Origin: Micromonospora sp. NBC_01699
Lineage (GTDB): Bacteria > Actinomycetota > Actinomycetes > Mycobacteriales > Micromonosporaceae
Assembly: GCF_036250065.1 (NCBI RefSeq)
Contig: NZ_CP109199.1
Location: 8,124,083 to 8,188,082, forward strand
Length of the DNA stretch: 64,000 bases
Reading direction: 5' to 3'
In this document: positions 16,113 to 23,933 of the stretch, piece after piece
Numbering within the stretch: the first letter of the stretch is position 1
How the letters are laid out: the number at the start of each line of letters is the position of its first letter
Position numbers and translations under genes: made by a program
The notes under the pieces: model-generated
Databases searched by the model: none
What the model saw: the letters and a program-made list of their open reading frames with translations, nothing else
Told to the model about the DNA's origin: nothing

Positions 16113-17255
16113 ATGACCCCGACCGATCCATCGCAGCTCACCGTACGTTCGACCGCCGACATGATCTCGGCGGTGCCCTACCTGCTCGGCTTCCACCCCA
16201 CCGACAGCCTCGTGCTGCTCGCCATGCGGGGCACCCGGATCGTCTTCGTTGCCCGAGGCGACCTGCCCGAGCCGGGCGGCCCCGAGCTGCGCCAGGCCGC
16301 CGAGTACCTGACCGCCGTCATCCGCCGGCAGGGCGCCCACGCGGTCACCATCATCGGGTACGGGCCGCCGCAGCGGGTCACGCCGGCCGTGGACGAACTG
16401 GAGGCCGCCATCGGACGAGCCGGCCTGATGGTCTTCGACGCGCTCCGGGTCACCGACGGCCGCTACTGGTCGTACCGGTGCGACGAACCCCGGTGCTGCC
16501 CGCCGGAGGGCACCCCGTTCGACCCGACCACCAGTGAGGTCGCCGCCGCGGCCACCTTCGCCGGCCATGTGGCACTGCCCGACCGGGCGGCACTGACGGG
16601 CAGGGTGGCCCCGGTCGAGGGCCCGGCCCGCGAGGCGATGAGCCGGGCCACCGTACGCGCCCGACAGCGCCTGCTCGACCTGCTCGCCACCGTTCCGGAC
16701 ACCGATCCGACCGGCATCGGAGCGGTCCGGGCGGCCGGTGCGACGGCGGTACGACTGGCCGAGGACCGGTACCGCGCCGGGAACACGTTGCCCGACGACC
16801 AGCTGGCCTGGCTCACCGTGCTCCTGACCCACCTGCCCGTACGCGACCACGCCTGGGAGCGGATCGGCGGGCAGGAGTGGCAGGTGACGCTCTGGACCGA
16901 CGTACTGCGCCGGGCCGAACCCGGCCTGGCGGCGGCACCGGGCGGCCTGCTCGCCTTCGCCGCCTGGCGGGTCGGCAACGGCGCGCTGGCCTCGACGGCG
17001 GTGGAGCGGGCGCTCGCCGACGACCCCGGCTACTCGATGGCACAGCTGATGGCCGACGTGCTCAACGGCGGCCTGCCGCCGTCCGCGCTGGACGAGAGCT
17101 GGGCATCGCCGGCCCGTCGCAACCGGCGTGGTGGCCGCCGGGGCGGAGGTCCGCGCCGCCCCGGCACCGGTGGCCTCTCCGAACGGGCCGCCCGGCCGCG
17201 CCGGTCCAGGATCCGTCGCCGGGACTGGCGCCCGTCCCGCCGCGACGCCAACTGA
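16113..17255 (+). CDS. DUF4192 domain-containing protein
   Basis: A 380-residue actinobacterial protein of unknown function. The N-terminal LTVRSTADMISAVPYLLGFHPTDSLVLLAMRG is the hallmark of DUF4192. WLTVLLTHLPVRDHAWERI and LLAFAAWRVGNGALASTAVERAL match its middle and C-terminal parts. The last 45 residues are basic and disordered (RRNRRGGRRGG, RRSRIRRRDWRPSRRDAN) and could bind nucleic acid. No signal peptide or membrane segment is visible. The ATG at 16113 gives the conserved start. DnaA boxes in its leader suggest, by inference only, a link to replication or cell-cycle state. Confidence 0.85.
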   Translation: MTPTDPSQLTVRSTADMISAVPYLLGFHPTDSLVLLAMRGTRIVFVARGDLPEPGGPELRQAAEYLTAVIRRQGAHAVTIIGYGPPQRVTPAVDELEAAIGRAGLMVFDALRVTDGRYWSYRCDEPRCCPPEGTPFDPTTSEVAAAATFAGHVALPDRAALTGRVAPVEGPAREAMSRATVRARQRLLDLLATVPDTDPTGIGAVRAAGATAVRLAEDRYRAGNTLPDDQLAWLTVLLTHLPVRDHAWERIGGQEWQVTLWTDVLRRAEPGLAAAPGGLLAFAAWRVGNGALASTAVERALADDPGYSMAQLMADVLNGGLPPSALDESWASPARRNRRGGRRGGGPRRPGTGGLSERAARPRRSRIRRRDWRPSRRDAN

Positions 17256-17295
17256 GCGGTTGAGGTGCCACCCGGTCCGGGCCGACCTGCCGGGT

Positions 17296-17301
17296 TAACG
17301 T
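17296..17301 (+). promoter_or_regulatory. -10 element for leaderless mobA transcript
   Basis: TAACGT ends six bases before the ATG at 17308, which favours that start over the in-frame ATG at 17317. Confidence 0.4.
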
Positions 17302-17307
17302 GGGCGG

Positions 17308-17934
17308 ATGGTTGGAATGGCGGCGGTGGTGCTCACCGGGGGTGCGGCCCGTCGAATGGGCGGGGTGGACAAGCCAGCGGTGCCGGTCAACGGTCGGTCG
17401 ATGCGTGACCGGGTGCTCGCCGCGGTCGCCACGGCGTCGCCACGGGTCGTGGTCGGGCCGCTCGTCGACCTGCCACCGGGAGTGCTGCTCACCCGCGAGG
17501 AGCCGCCCGGCGGCGGCCCGGTCGCCGCGACCGCCGCCGGCCTCGCCGCGCTCGCCGACCACCCGCGCGAGCACGACCGGGCAACCCCACCGGAGTACGT
17601 CGCGCTGCTCGCCGCCGACCTGCCGCTGCTGACCGCCGACGCGGTCGCCCTGCTGGTCGACCGGCTCGCCGGGTCCACCGCCGACGGGGTGCTCTACCGC
17701 GACGACGACGGCCGGCGGCAGCTGCTGTGCGGGGTGTGGCGTACGGCGGCCCTGGTCGGCGCCCTCGACCGGCTCGCCGAACAGCGGGGCGGGAGCCTGG
17801 CCGGCGCCGCGATCCGGGCGCTGGTGGCCGAACTGAGCGTGATCGAGATTTCCTGGGCCGGATCGGGTCCACCGCCGTGGTTCGACTGCGACACTGACGA
17901 CGACGTACGCCGGGCCGAGGAGTGGACGCGATGA
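17308..17934 (+). CDS. mobA: Molybdenum cofactor guanylyltransferase MobA-type
   Basis: A 208-residue nucleotidyltransferase that would link GMP to Mo-molybdopterin to form the bis-MGD cofactor. AAVVLTGGAARRMGGVDKPAVPV is the glycine-rich NTP-binding loop with the conserved Lys. GGGPVAATAAGL and LLAADLPLLTADAVALL (catalytic metal Asp) follow, and a FDCDTDDDVRRAEEW tail ends the protein. The length is normal. The first ATG is chosen on leaderless spacing. The next gene, a DUF6457 protein, follows 50 bases downstream and is often paired with mobA. An alternative activity such as CTP transfer (MocA) is less likely but cannot be excluded. Confidence 0.85.
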   Translation: MVGMAAVVLTGGAARRMGGVDKPAVPVNGRSMRDRVLAAVATASPRVVVGPLVDLPPGVLLTREEPPGGGPVAATAAGLAALADHPREHDRATPPEYVALLAADLPLLTADAVALLVDRLAGSTADGVLYRDDDGRRQLLCGVWRTAALVGALDRLAEQRGGSLAGAAIRALVAELSVIEISWAGSGPPPWFDCDTDDDVRRAEEWTR

Positions 17935-17983
17935 CGGTGCTCGATCGGCTCAGGTCAGCGGACCGGACAGCGGTGCGAAGCTG

Positions 17984-18247
17984 ATGGGGACGCTCGACGA
18001 CTGGGTGGCGGCGGCCTGCGCCGAGCTGGGGCTGGAGCCGACGGAGGCAGACGTTCCGGTGGTGCTCGACCTGGCCCGGGACGTCGCCCACCAGGTGCTG
18101 CGTCCCGGTGCGCCGGTCACCGCGTACCTGTTGGGGATCGCGGTCGGGCGCGGCGCGGACCCGGCACGGGCGGCCGACCGGCTGGCCGTGCTGGCCCGTT
18201 CCTGGCCCCTCCCCGACGGTCCCGCCGCCTCCGACGACGCGACCTGA
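17984..18247 (+). CDS. Small DUF6457-type protein next to mobA
   Basis: An 87-residue helical protein starting MGTLDDWVAAACAELGLEP and containing VLDLARDVAHQVLRPGAPVTAYLLGIAVGRG. It resembles the DUF6457 family, which I recall as a companion or fusion of MobA-type transferases in actinomycetes. Its reaction is unknown. It probably acts in cofactor maturation or in delivery to a molybdoenzyme. It follows mobA by 50 bases on the same strand, so the two are likely co-transcribed. Its stop codon coincides with the first unit of a four-copy tandem repeat. Confidence 0.7.
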   Translation: MGTLDDWVAAACAELGLEPTEADVPVVLDLARDVAHQVLRPGAPVTAYLLGIAVGRGADPARAADRLAVLARSWPLPDGPAASDDAT

Positions 18248-18331
18248 GGACCTGAGCCCACGGTGTGAGGACGTGCGCGCCACGATCCGTGGGCCTGGGC
18301 GCCGCGGTTTGAGGACGTGCACGCCACGGTC
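18245..18331. repeat. Four degenerate tandem units of about 22 bp
   Basis: Units run 18245-18265, 18266-18287, 18288-18309 and 18310-18331. Units 2 and 4 share TGAGGACGTGC and are nearly identical, while units 1 and 3 are diverged. The first unit includes the TGA stop of the DUF6457 gene. The rest of the 214-base gap before the YbjN-like gene holds only a TAGGGT -10 candidate and its ribosome binding site. Confidence 0.6.
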
Positions 18332-18430
18332 TGCGAGCGCTGACCGACGCCTGTGGACATCGGTTCCGGCGCGGCTTGGGGCGAGTGTCCGATCCGGGTC
18401 GGCGCTATGCCCCCCGACCGTCGCGCTGGG

Positions 18431-18436
18431 TAGGGT
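18431..18436 (+). promoter_or_regulatory. Possible -10 element for the YbjN-like gene
   Basis: TAGGGT fits TANNNT and lies 25 bases before the ATG at 18462, upstream of a GGAGG ribosome binding site, so this message would have a short leader. Confidence 0.4.
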
Positions 18437-18461
18437 GTGAGCCTGACGGACGGAGGCGATC

Positions 18462-19628
18462 ATGAACGCGGAGCACCCCTCGGCGACCGGGTCCGAAGCG
18501 ACCGAGCCTGCTGCGGCCGAGCCTGCCCTGGCCGGTGACGCCTGGCTCGGTCACCACGACTCGATTCTGCTCGACGAGCCCAGCACCGCCGATCTTCAGG
18601 CGAAGGTGACCGAGGCGTGGCAGGAGTTCGCCCGCGCGCTGGCGGTGGCCCTGCGTGAGCTGCCGCCCGGCGCCCGGGTGGAGGTCACCCTCGATCCCAC
18701 CGCCTCCGGCACCGGTGACGCCATCTACTCGGTCAGCATCGAGGGCGGTGCCGAGGGCAGGATCGGTGCCCGTGCGGTCGGCAACGCGGCCCTGCCGGAG
18801 GGCTTCCGGCTGAACCGAAGCGCGGTCGCGGAAATGGTCGCGCTCGGCTGGTCGCCGCCCGGCGTGATCGAGGGCTCCGGCCCGCACTTCGGCCTGCGCA
18901 GCGCCACGGCGGAGGCGAGCCGGTTGGCCACCACGGTGGTCCGTACGCTGCGCGACGTCTACGGTGCCCCGCACCCGGCGTTCCTGGTCTACCTGGCCCA
19001 GGACGCCGACGACGAGCCGATCGCCATCCAACCGCTCGGTACGGCCCGTTCCGCGCTCGTTCCGGACGCCGACGAGGACACCGGATCCACCGGTGAAGCC
19101 GAGGAAGCGGCGCTGGACGAGGCGTTGGCCGCCGCACGGGCCGCCCAGGGGGTCGGCGAAGACGTCATCCCGCTCGACGAGCGGGTCCGGACGGTGGTTT
19201 CCGCGATGATGAAGTCCAATGCGGAACAGGTCCAGGTCGACTCCGACGGCGACATCAACATCCGGGCCGGTTCGGCCATGGTCTTCGTCCGGGTACGGGA
19301 CAACCCGCCGCTGGTCGACGTCTTCTCCCCGATCCTGACCGAGATCGAGCCGACCGAGCAGCTCTACGTGAAGCTCTCGGAACTGACCAACCGGATGCCG
19401 ATCGGCCGGCTCTACTGTGCCAACGAGACGGTCTGGGCGTCGATCCCGGTCTTCGGCCGTAACTTCCAGGCGACCCACCTGATGCTCGCCGTACAGGTGA
19501 TGACCGGGCTCGCCGACGAACTCGACGACCGGCTGCACGGCGAGTTCGGCGGCAAGCGGTTCTTCGGCGAGGGTGACAAGCCGACGAACCGGGGTACGGG
19601 CGAGCACCGTACCGGGATGTATCTCTGA
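18462..19628 (+). CDS. YbjN/T3SS-chaperone-like domain protein
   Basis: A 388-residue cytosolic acidic protein. The N-terminal part (about 40-190) and the C-terminal part (about 230-360) each look like a chaperone-type alpha/beta unit. The second has IRAGSAMVFVRVRDNPPLVDVFSPILTEIE and LYVKLSELTNRMPIGRLYCANETVWAS, matching the YbjN/Tir-chaperone superfamily often annotated in actinomycetes as a T3SS-chaperone-like protein. No secretion system is nearby, so a general peptide-binding role is inferred. A negatively charged linker (DADEDTGSTGEAEEA) separates the halves. GGAGG lies six bases before the ATG. The gene converges on the beta-propeller gene with a 10-base gap. Confidence 0.7.
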   Translation: MNAEHPSATGSEATEPAAAEPALAGDAWLGHHDSILLDEPSTADLQAKVTEAWQEFARALAVALRELPPGARVEVTLDPTASGTGDAIYSVSIEGGAEGRIGARAVGNAALPEGFRLNRSAVAEMVALGWSPPGVIEGSGPHFGLRSATAEASRLATTVVRTLRDVYGAPHPAFLVYLAQDADDEPIAIQPLGTARSALVPDADEDTGSTGEAEEAALDEALAAARAAQGVGEDVIPLDERVRTVVSAMMKSNAEQVQVDSDGDINIRAGSAMVFVRVRDNPPLVDVFSPILTEIEPTEQLYVKLSELTNRMPIGRLYCANETVWASIPVFGRNFQATHLMLAVQVMTGLADELDDRLHGEFGGKRFFGEGDKPTNRGTGEHRTGMYL

Positions 19629-19638
19629 CCGGCGCCGG

Positions 19639-21681
19639 TCAGGACAGCTCCACCCAGCCCGTTGTCTCCATCGTGGATAGTTGGCTGGCCTTGAGGCCGG
19701 TGTCGGAGACGGTCCAGAGCACTCCGTTCACCACCAGCGACCGGCGGATCATCCCGGTCTGCTCCGGCCCGGCCTCGCGCGTGTGTTCGACCACCCCGAG
19801 TTGGGTGAAGCCGCGCTCGGTGACCCGCAGGGCCAGGGCACCCTGGGTCGGCATCTTCCCGGTCGGGGTCGCGGTGTCGTCGTACGCGGTCAGCGGCACC
19901 ACGACCAGGCGGTCCGCCGGCCAGTAGAGGAACGCGTGCGGGTCGTACTCGGCCTCCGACTGGCCCTGCCGAACGTGGTGCTGAGCCAGCCGGTTCGGCC
20001 GGGCCGGGTCGGAGACGTCGAAGAGGGACACCTGCGTGCCCTGCACCCGCCCCTGCTCACTGGCCTCCTGGCCGATGCCGAGCAGCCGGTTACCGTCGAC
20101 CGGATGCAGGTACGCCGAGTATCCGCTGATCTTCAGCTCGCCGACCACCCGTGGGGCGGCCGGACGGCTCAGGTCCACCGTGTACAGCGGATCGGTCTGG
20201 CGGAAGGTGACCACGTACCCGGTGCCGGCGACGAACCGTACGGCGTAGATCCGTTCGCCCTTGCCCAGCCCGGTCACCCGTCCGGTCTCGGTCAGCGTCT
20301 TGCCGTCCGCCCGCAGCACGTACACGGCCGAACTGGACTGTGGGTCGGTGCCCCTGGCCGGGCCGGTGGTGGTGGCGACCCGGAGGTGGCCGTCCCACTC
20401 CGACAGCGCGTACTGATTGATCAGCCAGCCGGGGACGGTGGTGGCGGCGAGGTAACGGGGAGTGCCCGTACCGCTGGTGTCGAACTGGTAGATCTCGGTG
20501 TTCTCGTTTCCGGGCTTCGGGGCGAAGCCGTCGACGGCCGGTCCGCCGGTGACCCGCCACCGCTGGTCGTTGGTCAGGTAGAGCCGGGCGCCGGTGCTGT
20601 AGACGGTGTCGCCGTCGGCGACCACGGTCAGCGGGTCGCCCGTACCGAGGCTGGTGGCGCCGAGGTCGAAGCTGAGCAGGGTCACCATCGACGTACCGGA
20701 GTAGGTTGCCGGCCGGACCAGCCGGTCGCAGCCGACCTGCCCGGCGCGGGTGGCGCCGCCGGTGGTGACCTCGTAGCGGGGCAGCCAGGACTCCTCCGGC
20801 GCCTCGTCGATGACCTTCTGGTTGGCGTCGACGCGTTGCGCGTCGGTGCCGGATTCCTTGTACGGGAAGGTCAGCCGGGGCGCCGACCGCACCACTATCC
20901 GGACCGTGGCGCCGACCTGTCGGGCGTCGATCAGACTGCCGTCGGTGCGGTACTCGGTGAGGATCCGGGGTGTTCCGGTCAGGTCGACCAGGATCAGCCG
21001 TGGCCCGCTGACCGCGTCCGCCGCGGGTGGCATTCCGTCGGGGCCGGGCACGATGGCCGGGCGCCTGATCTCGGCCGCCGGCATTGCGCCGCCCCAACCG
21101 TCGCGGACCAGCACCAGCGCCCGGTCGCCGTGCAGCAGCAGGCTGCTCTCGCTCCACCGGCCGGGGTCGTCGGCCCCGAACAGTTCCAGCCGTCCGGTCC
21201 GTTGCCGGGTGGCCGGGTCGACCACGTGCAGCACCCCGCCGGTGACCGTGACGATCCGTCGGCCGTCGGTCTTGACCAGGTCGGGTTCGTCCACGCCGGC
21301 CTCGTGCGTGTTGGTGCCGGAGTAGGTGGATCCCTTCTCGACGGCCGCGCCGGGCGCTCCGGCTCCGGCCGGCGGGACCGCGCCCTCGGCTGCCCGCGCC
21401 CGCTGTCCGCCGCCCACCGACGCGTCGGCGAGGGCCCGGTGGTCGCCCCCGAAACCCCACGGCCCGACGTACGCCCTGGCGGCCGACCTGAGCCGGGTCA
21501 GCGCGTCCGCGCAGGAGTCGAAGGCGACGAGTTGCCAGCCCGCGGCCGGTACGCCGGGGTCCCGGAGACCGGGGCGGCCGGTGGGGGCCGGGCTGCTGCT
21601 CGCGGCGACCAGTGCGAGCGTGCCGACCAGTGCGCAGCCGGCGATGACGGTGACGGGACGAGCGAAACGCCTGCGGGTCAT
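19639..21681 (-). CDS. Secreted beta-propeller domain protein
   Basis: A 680-residue exported protein. The start ATG at 21681 gives a basic N-terminus and a signal helix (RPVTVIAGCALVGTLALVAAS). The mature part has FDSCADALTRLRSAA, then YSGTNTHEAGVDEPDLVKTDG, the signature of the bacterial Beta_propel family. Repeated blade-like strands follow, for example VVDPATRQRTGRLELFG and TVDLSRPAAPRVVGELKISGYSAYLHPVDG. The family's function is unknown, but it is extracytoplasmic and probably a binding or scaffold protein. An upstream in-frame extension to 21831 was rejected because it lacks a signal and the family N-terminus. Confidence 0.8.
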   Translation of the reverse strand: MTRRRFARPVTVIAGCALVGTLALVAASSSPAPTGRPGLRDPGVPAAGWQLVAFDSCADALTRLRSAARAYVGPWGFGGDHRALADASVGGGQRARAAEGAVPPAGAGAPGAAVEKGSTYSGTNTHEAGVDEPDLVKTDGRRIVTVTGGVLHVVDPATRQRTGRLELFGADDPGRWSESSLLLHGDRALVLVRDGWGGAMPAAEIRRPAIVPGPDGMPPAADAVSGPRLILVDLTGTPRILTEYRTDGSLIDARQVGATVRIVVRSAPRLTFPYKESGTDAQRVDANQKVIDEAPEESWLPRYEVTTGGATRAGQVGCDRLVRPATYSGTSMVTLLSFDLGATSLGTGDPLTVVADGDTVYSTGARLYLTNDQRWRVTGGPAVDGFAPKPGNENTEIYQFDTSGTGTPRYLAATTVPGWLINQYALSEWDGHLRVATTTGPARGTDPQSSSAVYVLRADGKTLTETGRVTGLGKGERIYAVRFVAGTGYVVTFRQTDPLYTVDLSRPAAPRVVGELKISGYSAYLHPVDGNRLLGIGQEASEQGRVQGTQVSLFDVSDPARPNRLAQHHVRQGQSEAEYDPHAFLYWPADRLVVVPLTAYDDTATPTGKMPTQGALALRVTERGFTQLGVVEHTREAGPEQTGMIRRSLVVNGVLWTVSDTGLKASQLSTMETTGWVELS

Positions 21682-21833
21682 GGCCGGTACGACGCACCGA
21701 ACGGCGCTCGCGTTCCGCCCCGGTCGGCGATTGGCCGCCACTGGATCCGCGAGGGGTCGGCGGTCCATCCCGATTTGCGGCGTTGCATCCGAGAGAAATC
21801 CCATGCATGCTCTTCGTGACTGCTTCGTCACTG

Positions 21834-21849
21834 TGTTTCACGAGAAATA
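21834..21849 (+). promoter_or_regulatory. parS-like site
   Basis: TGTTTCACGAGAAATA matches the parS consensus TGTTTCACGTGAAACA at 14 of 16 positions. It lies in the divergent gap between the beta-propeller gene and a hypothetical gene, which fits a non-coding ParB nucleation site. One mismatch is in the central CACGTG. Confidence 0.35.
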
Positions 21850-21889
21850 TCGACAAAGGACGCTACTGCGTGCGTACCGGGAGGTATTG

Positions 21890-22372
21890 GTGATCGACAA
21901 CCGCTCGCCACACTGGCACAAGCCCCACTATGCCCAACCGGAGCGCGAGGCGGACCTGTTTGCCGTACTTGACGGGGCGGACGTCTCCGAGCCGGTGCGG
22001 GCGGCGGTGGCGCACGCGCTCAGGCGCCCGCCACAGTTTCCCCGGCAGTCCGGGCCCACCTGGCCGGAGCAGGCCGCGCACACCCGGTACACGCTGCATC
22101 TCACCTTCCCGGCGGCGACCCTGGACGAGGCCCGCGCGCACGCGGTCAGCTACGCCGAAGGGCTCAGCATGCTCCGGCCCGAGGTGGGCGTGCACGCGCC
22201 ACTGCTCTCCCGCGCCGACACCTGGAACCACATCGAACCGCTCTTCTGTGGAGCGGTCGGCCCGGACGAGGAGGTCTGCGCCGACGTACGCGAACATCCC
22301 GGCTTCCACCGGGCGGCCGGCCTCGGGGGTCTGAGCTGGGGCGGCAGCGACGCCACCCCCGGCCCGCGCTGA
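21890..22372 (+). CDS. Unrecognised 160-residue protein
   Basis: I do not recognise this gene. The GTG at 21890 is chosen because GGGAGG lies about seven bases upstream, giving VIDNRSPHWHKPHYAQPE as the N-terminus. The middle has LHLTFPAATLDEARAHAVSYAEGLSMLRPEVGVH, an amphipathic helix with possible beta strands. The end has SRADTWNHIEPLFCGAVGPDEE. No signal peptide or membrane segment is visible. Codon use and G+C resemble the neighbours, and third positions are G+C-rich throughout, so it is likely real. It diverges from the secreted beta-propeller gene and is followed by a degenerate repeat region. Confidence 0.65.
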   Translation: MIDNRSPHWHKPHYAQPEREADLFAVLDGADVSEPVRAAVAHALRRPPQFPRQSGPTWPEQAAHTRYTLHLTFPAATLDEARAHAVSYAEGLSMLRPEVGVHAPLLSRADTWNHIEPLFCGAVGPDEEVCADVREHPGFHRAAGLGGLSWGGSDATPGPR

Positions 22373-22407
22373 CCGTGCCGGAACGCGGGCCCCGGCCCGC
22401 GCTCTCG

Positions 22408-22469
22408 CGTTGATCCCGCACCGCCTCGCGTCGACCCGACGCCGTATTCCGTCGATCCCGCACCGCCGG
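22408..22469. repeat. Degenerate 21-bp tandem units
   Basis: Units 22408-22428, 22429-22449 and 22450-22469 share a CGTYGAYCCCG... pattern, and a fourth, weaker copy (CTGACCCCGCAGCG) runs to about 22494. They fill the 125-base convergent gap between the hypothetical gene and the Lrp regulator gene. Confidence 0.5.
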
Positions 22470-22497
22470 TCGCCCGAGCTGACCCCGCAGCGTCCGC

Positions 22498-22962
22498 TCA
22501 GCCGGCGGCCGGCGCCGGGACGACGGTCGGCGAGTCGACCAGCCGGGACAGCACGATCATGCTCCGGGTCGAGGTGACGAACGGTTCCGCCCGCAATCGT
22601 TCGAGCGCCTGCTCCAGGTGGGTGATGTCGGCGGCGCGCAGGTGCACCAGCGCGTCCGCCTCCCCGGAGACGGTGTACGCGCCGACCACCTCCGGATGCC
22701 GGCGGGTGGCGACGGTGAGCTGTGCCGGGGTGGTCCGGCCGGTGCAGAACAGCTCGACGAACGCCTCGGTGGTCCAGCCGACGGCCGCCGGGTCCACGAC
22801 GGTGGTGAATGCCCGGATGACCCCGCCGGCCCGCAGCCGGTCCACCCGGCGCTTGACCGCCGGTGCGGAGAGTGACACTCGACTACCGATCTCCGCGTAC
22901 GACTGACGCGCGTCCGCCACCAGGGACGCAATGATTCGCTGATCTATCTCGTCTATCTGCAA
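22498..22962 (-). CDS. Lrp/AsnC-family transcriptional regulator
   Basis: A 154-residue regulator with an N-terminal winged helix-turn-helix (DEIDQRIIASLVADARQSYAEIGSRVSLSAPAVKRRVDRL) and a C-terminal ligand-sensing domain (EADALVHLRAADITHLEQALERLR). It probably responds to an amino acid and controls the divergent dimethylargininase gene 68 bases away, as Lrp-type regulators usually control neighbours. The start is taken as the TTG at 22962, which opens the domain in the usual place and follows GAGGCGG. Longer forms would overlap the ddaH start. AACAG...CTGTT half sites at 22982-22997 in the shared gap could be its operator. Confidence 0.85.
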   Translation of the reverse strand: MQIDEIDQRIIASLVADARQSYAEIGSRVSLSAPAVKRRVDRLRAGGVIRAFTTVVDPAAVGWTTEAFVELFCTGRTTPAQLTVATRRHPEVVGAYTVSGEADALVHLRAADITHLEQALERLRAEPFVTSTRSMIVLSRLVDSPTVVPAPAAG

Positions 22963-23016
22963 CGTTCCGCCTCTGAGAAGCAACAGATCCGGCTGTTTAC
23001 GCTGCTCCAGCGTACC

Positions 23017-23022
23017 TACTCT
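23017..23022 (+). promoter_or_regulatory. -10 element for leaderless ddaH transcript
   Basis: TACTCT ends eight bases before the GTG at 23031, which fits leaderless initiation and selects 23031 over the TTG at 23022. Confidence 0.45.
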
Positions 23023-23030
23023 TGGTATCC

Positions 23031-23855
23031 GTGAACCAGCGGCGGATCCCGCGAAAGCGGACATTTCTCTTGTGTGCACCGGAGTACTTCGCGGTGCAGT
23101 ACGTGATCAACCCGTGGATGGATCCCACCGCGCCGGTCGACGTCGAGTTGGCGGTCAAACAGTGGGAGCGGCTTCGGGAGACCCTGGTCGGCCTCGGCCA
23201 CACGGTCCACGTACTCGACCCCGAGCCCGGCCTGCCGGACATGGTCTTCGCGGCCAACGGGGCGTTCGTGGTCGACGGCACCGCCTACGGCGCCCAGTTC
23301 CGGTACGAGCAGCGCACCGCCGAGGCTGCCGCCCACCAGGCGTTCTACCAGGCCCACGGCTGGCGGTACGTGGCGCCGACCGTGACGAACGAGGGCGAGG
23401 GCGACTTCGCCTACCTGCCCGAGGCGTACGGCGGCGTCATCCTCGCCGGCTACGGCTTCCGGACCGAGGTGGCCGCGCACGCGCAGGCACAGGAGGTGCT
23501 GGGCCGCCCGGCGATCTCGTTGCGCCTGGTCGACCCCCGGTTCTACCACCTGGACACCGCGCTGGCCGCGCTCGACGACCGGAACATCGCCTACTTCCCC
23601 GGCGCGTTCTCGACCGCCGCCCAGCAGGTGCTCGCCCAGCTCTTCCCCGACGCCGTGCTCGCCGACGAGACCGACGCCCTGGCCTTCGGGCTGAACCTGG
23701 TCGGCGACGGCCGGCACGTACTGCTCAACAGCGAGGCGACCGGCCTGGCCAGCAAGATCGAGGCGGCCGGCTACGTCCCGGTGCCGATCGAGCTGGGCGA
23801 GCTGAAGAAGGGCGGCGGCAGCGTCAAGTGCTGCGTCGCGGAACTGCGCCCCTGA
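23031..23855 (+). CDS. ddaH: Dimethylargininase / amidinotransferase-family hydrolase
   Basis: A 274-residue enzyme of the guanidino-group-modifying family. It most likely hydrolyses methylated arginines (or arginine-like guanidino compounds) to citrulline and an amine. Visible active-site regions are PDMVFAANGAFVVDG, NEGEGDFAYL (acidic residue), DPRFYHLDTALAALDD (catalytic His), and the C-terminal GGGSVKCCVAELRP with the nucleophilic Cys. The GTG at 23031 follows a -10 hexamer at leaderless distance. Its divergent Lrp regulator suggests amino-acid-controlled expression. Substrate choice between dimethylarginine and a related guanidine is inferred from family resemblance. Confidence 0.8.
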   Translation: MNQRRIPRKRTFLLCAPEYFAVQYVINPWMDPTAPVDVELAVKQWERLRETLVGLGHTVHVLDPEPGLPDMVFAANGAFVVDGTAYGAQFRYEQRTAEAAAHQAFYQAHGWRYVAPTVTNEGEGDFAYLPEAYGGVILAGYGFRTEVAAHAQAQEVLGRPAISLRLVDPRFYHLDTALAALDDRNIAYFPGAFSTAAQQVLAQLFPDAVLADETDALAFGLNLVGDGRHVLLNSEATGLASKIEAAGYVPVPIELGELKKGGGSVKCCVAELRP

Positions 23856-23880
23856 GCCGACCCGTGCCGCTGACCGCGCC

Positions 23881-23917
23881 TCGGCCGGGGACATCGGATT
23901 CCGGTGCCCCCGGCCGA
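23881..23917. terminator. Hairpin terminator between convergent ddaH and binding-protein genes
   Basis: Ten-base perfect arms, TCGGCCGGGG at 23881-23890 and CCCCGGCCGA at 23908-23917, enclose a 17-base loop. It lies in the 78-base gap between convergent stops and can serve both genes. It lacks a clear T-run, which is common in actinomycetes. Confidence 0.55.
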
Positions 23918-23933
23918 CCACCCGTCAGCTCGG

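Noticed and set aside
19681-21819. Plus-strand open frame of 712 codons over the beta-propeller gene
   Set aside because: Antisense shadow with no family motif; the minus-strand frame has a signal peptide and the Beta_propel signature.
21682-21831. N-terminal extension of the beta-propeller protein to 21831
   Set aside because: It would bury the signal peptide behind 50 residues; the ATG at 21681 gives a normal exported start.
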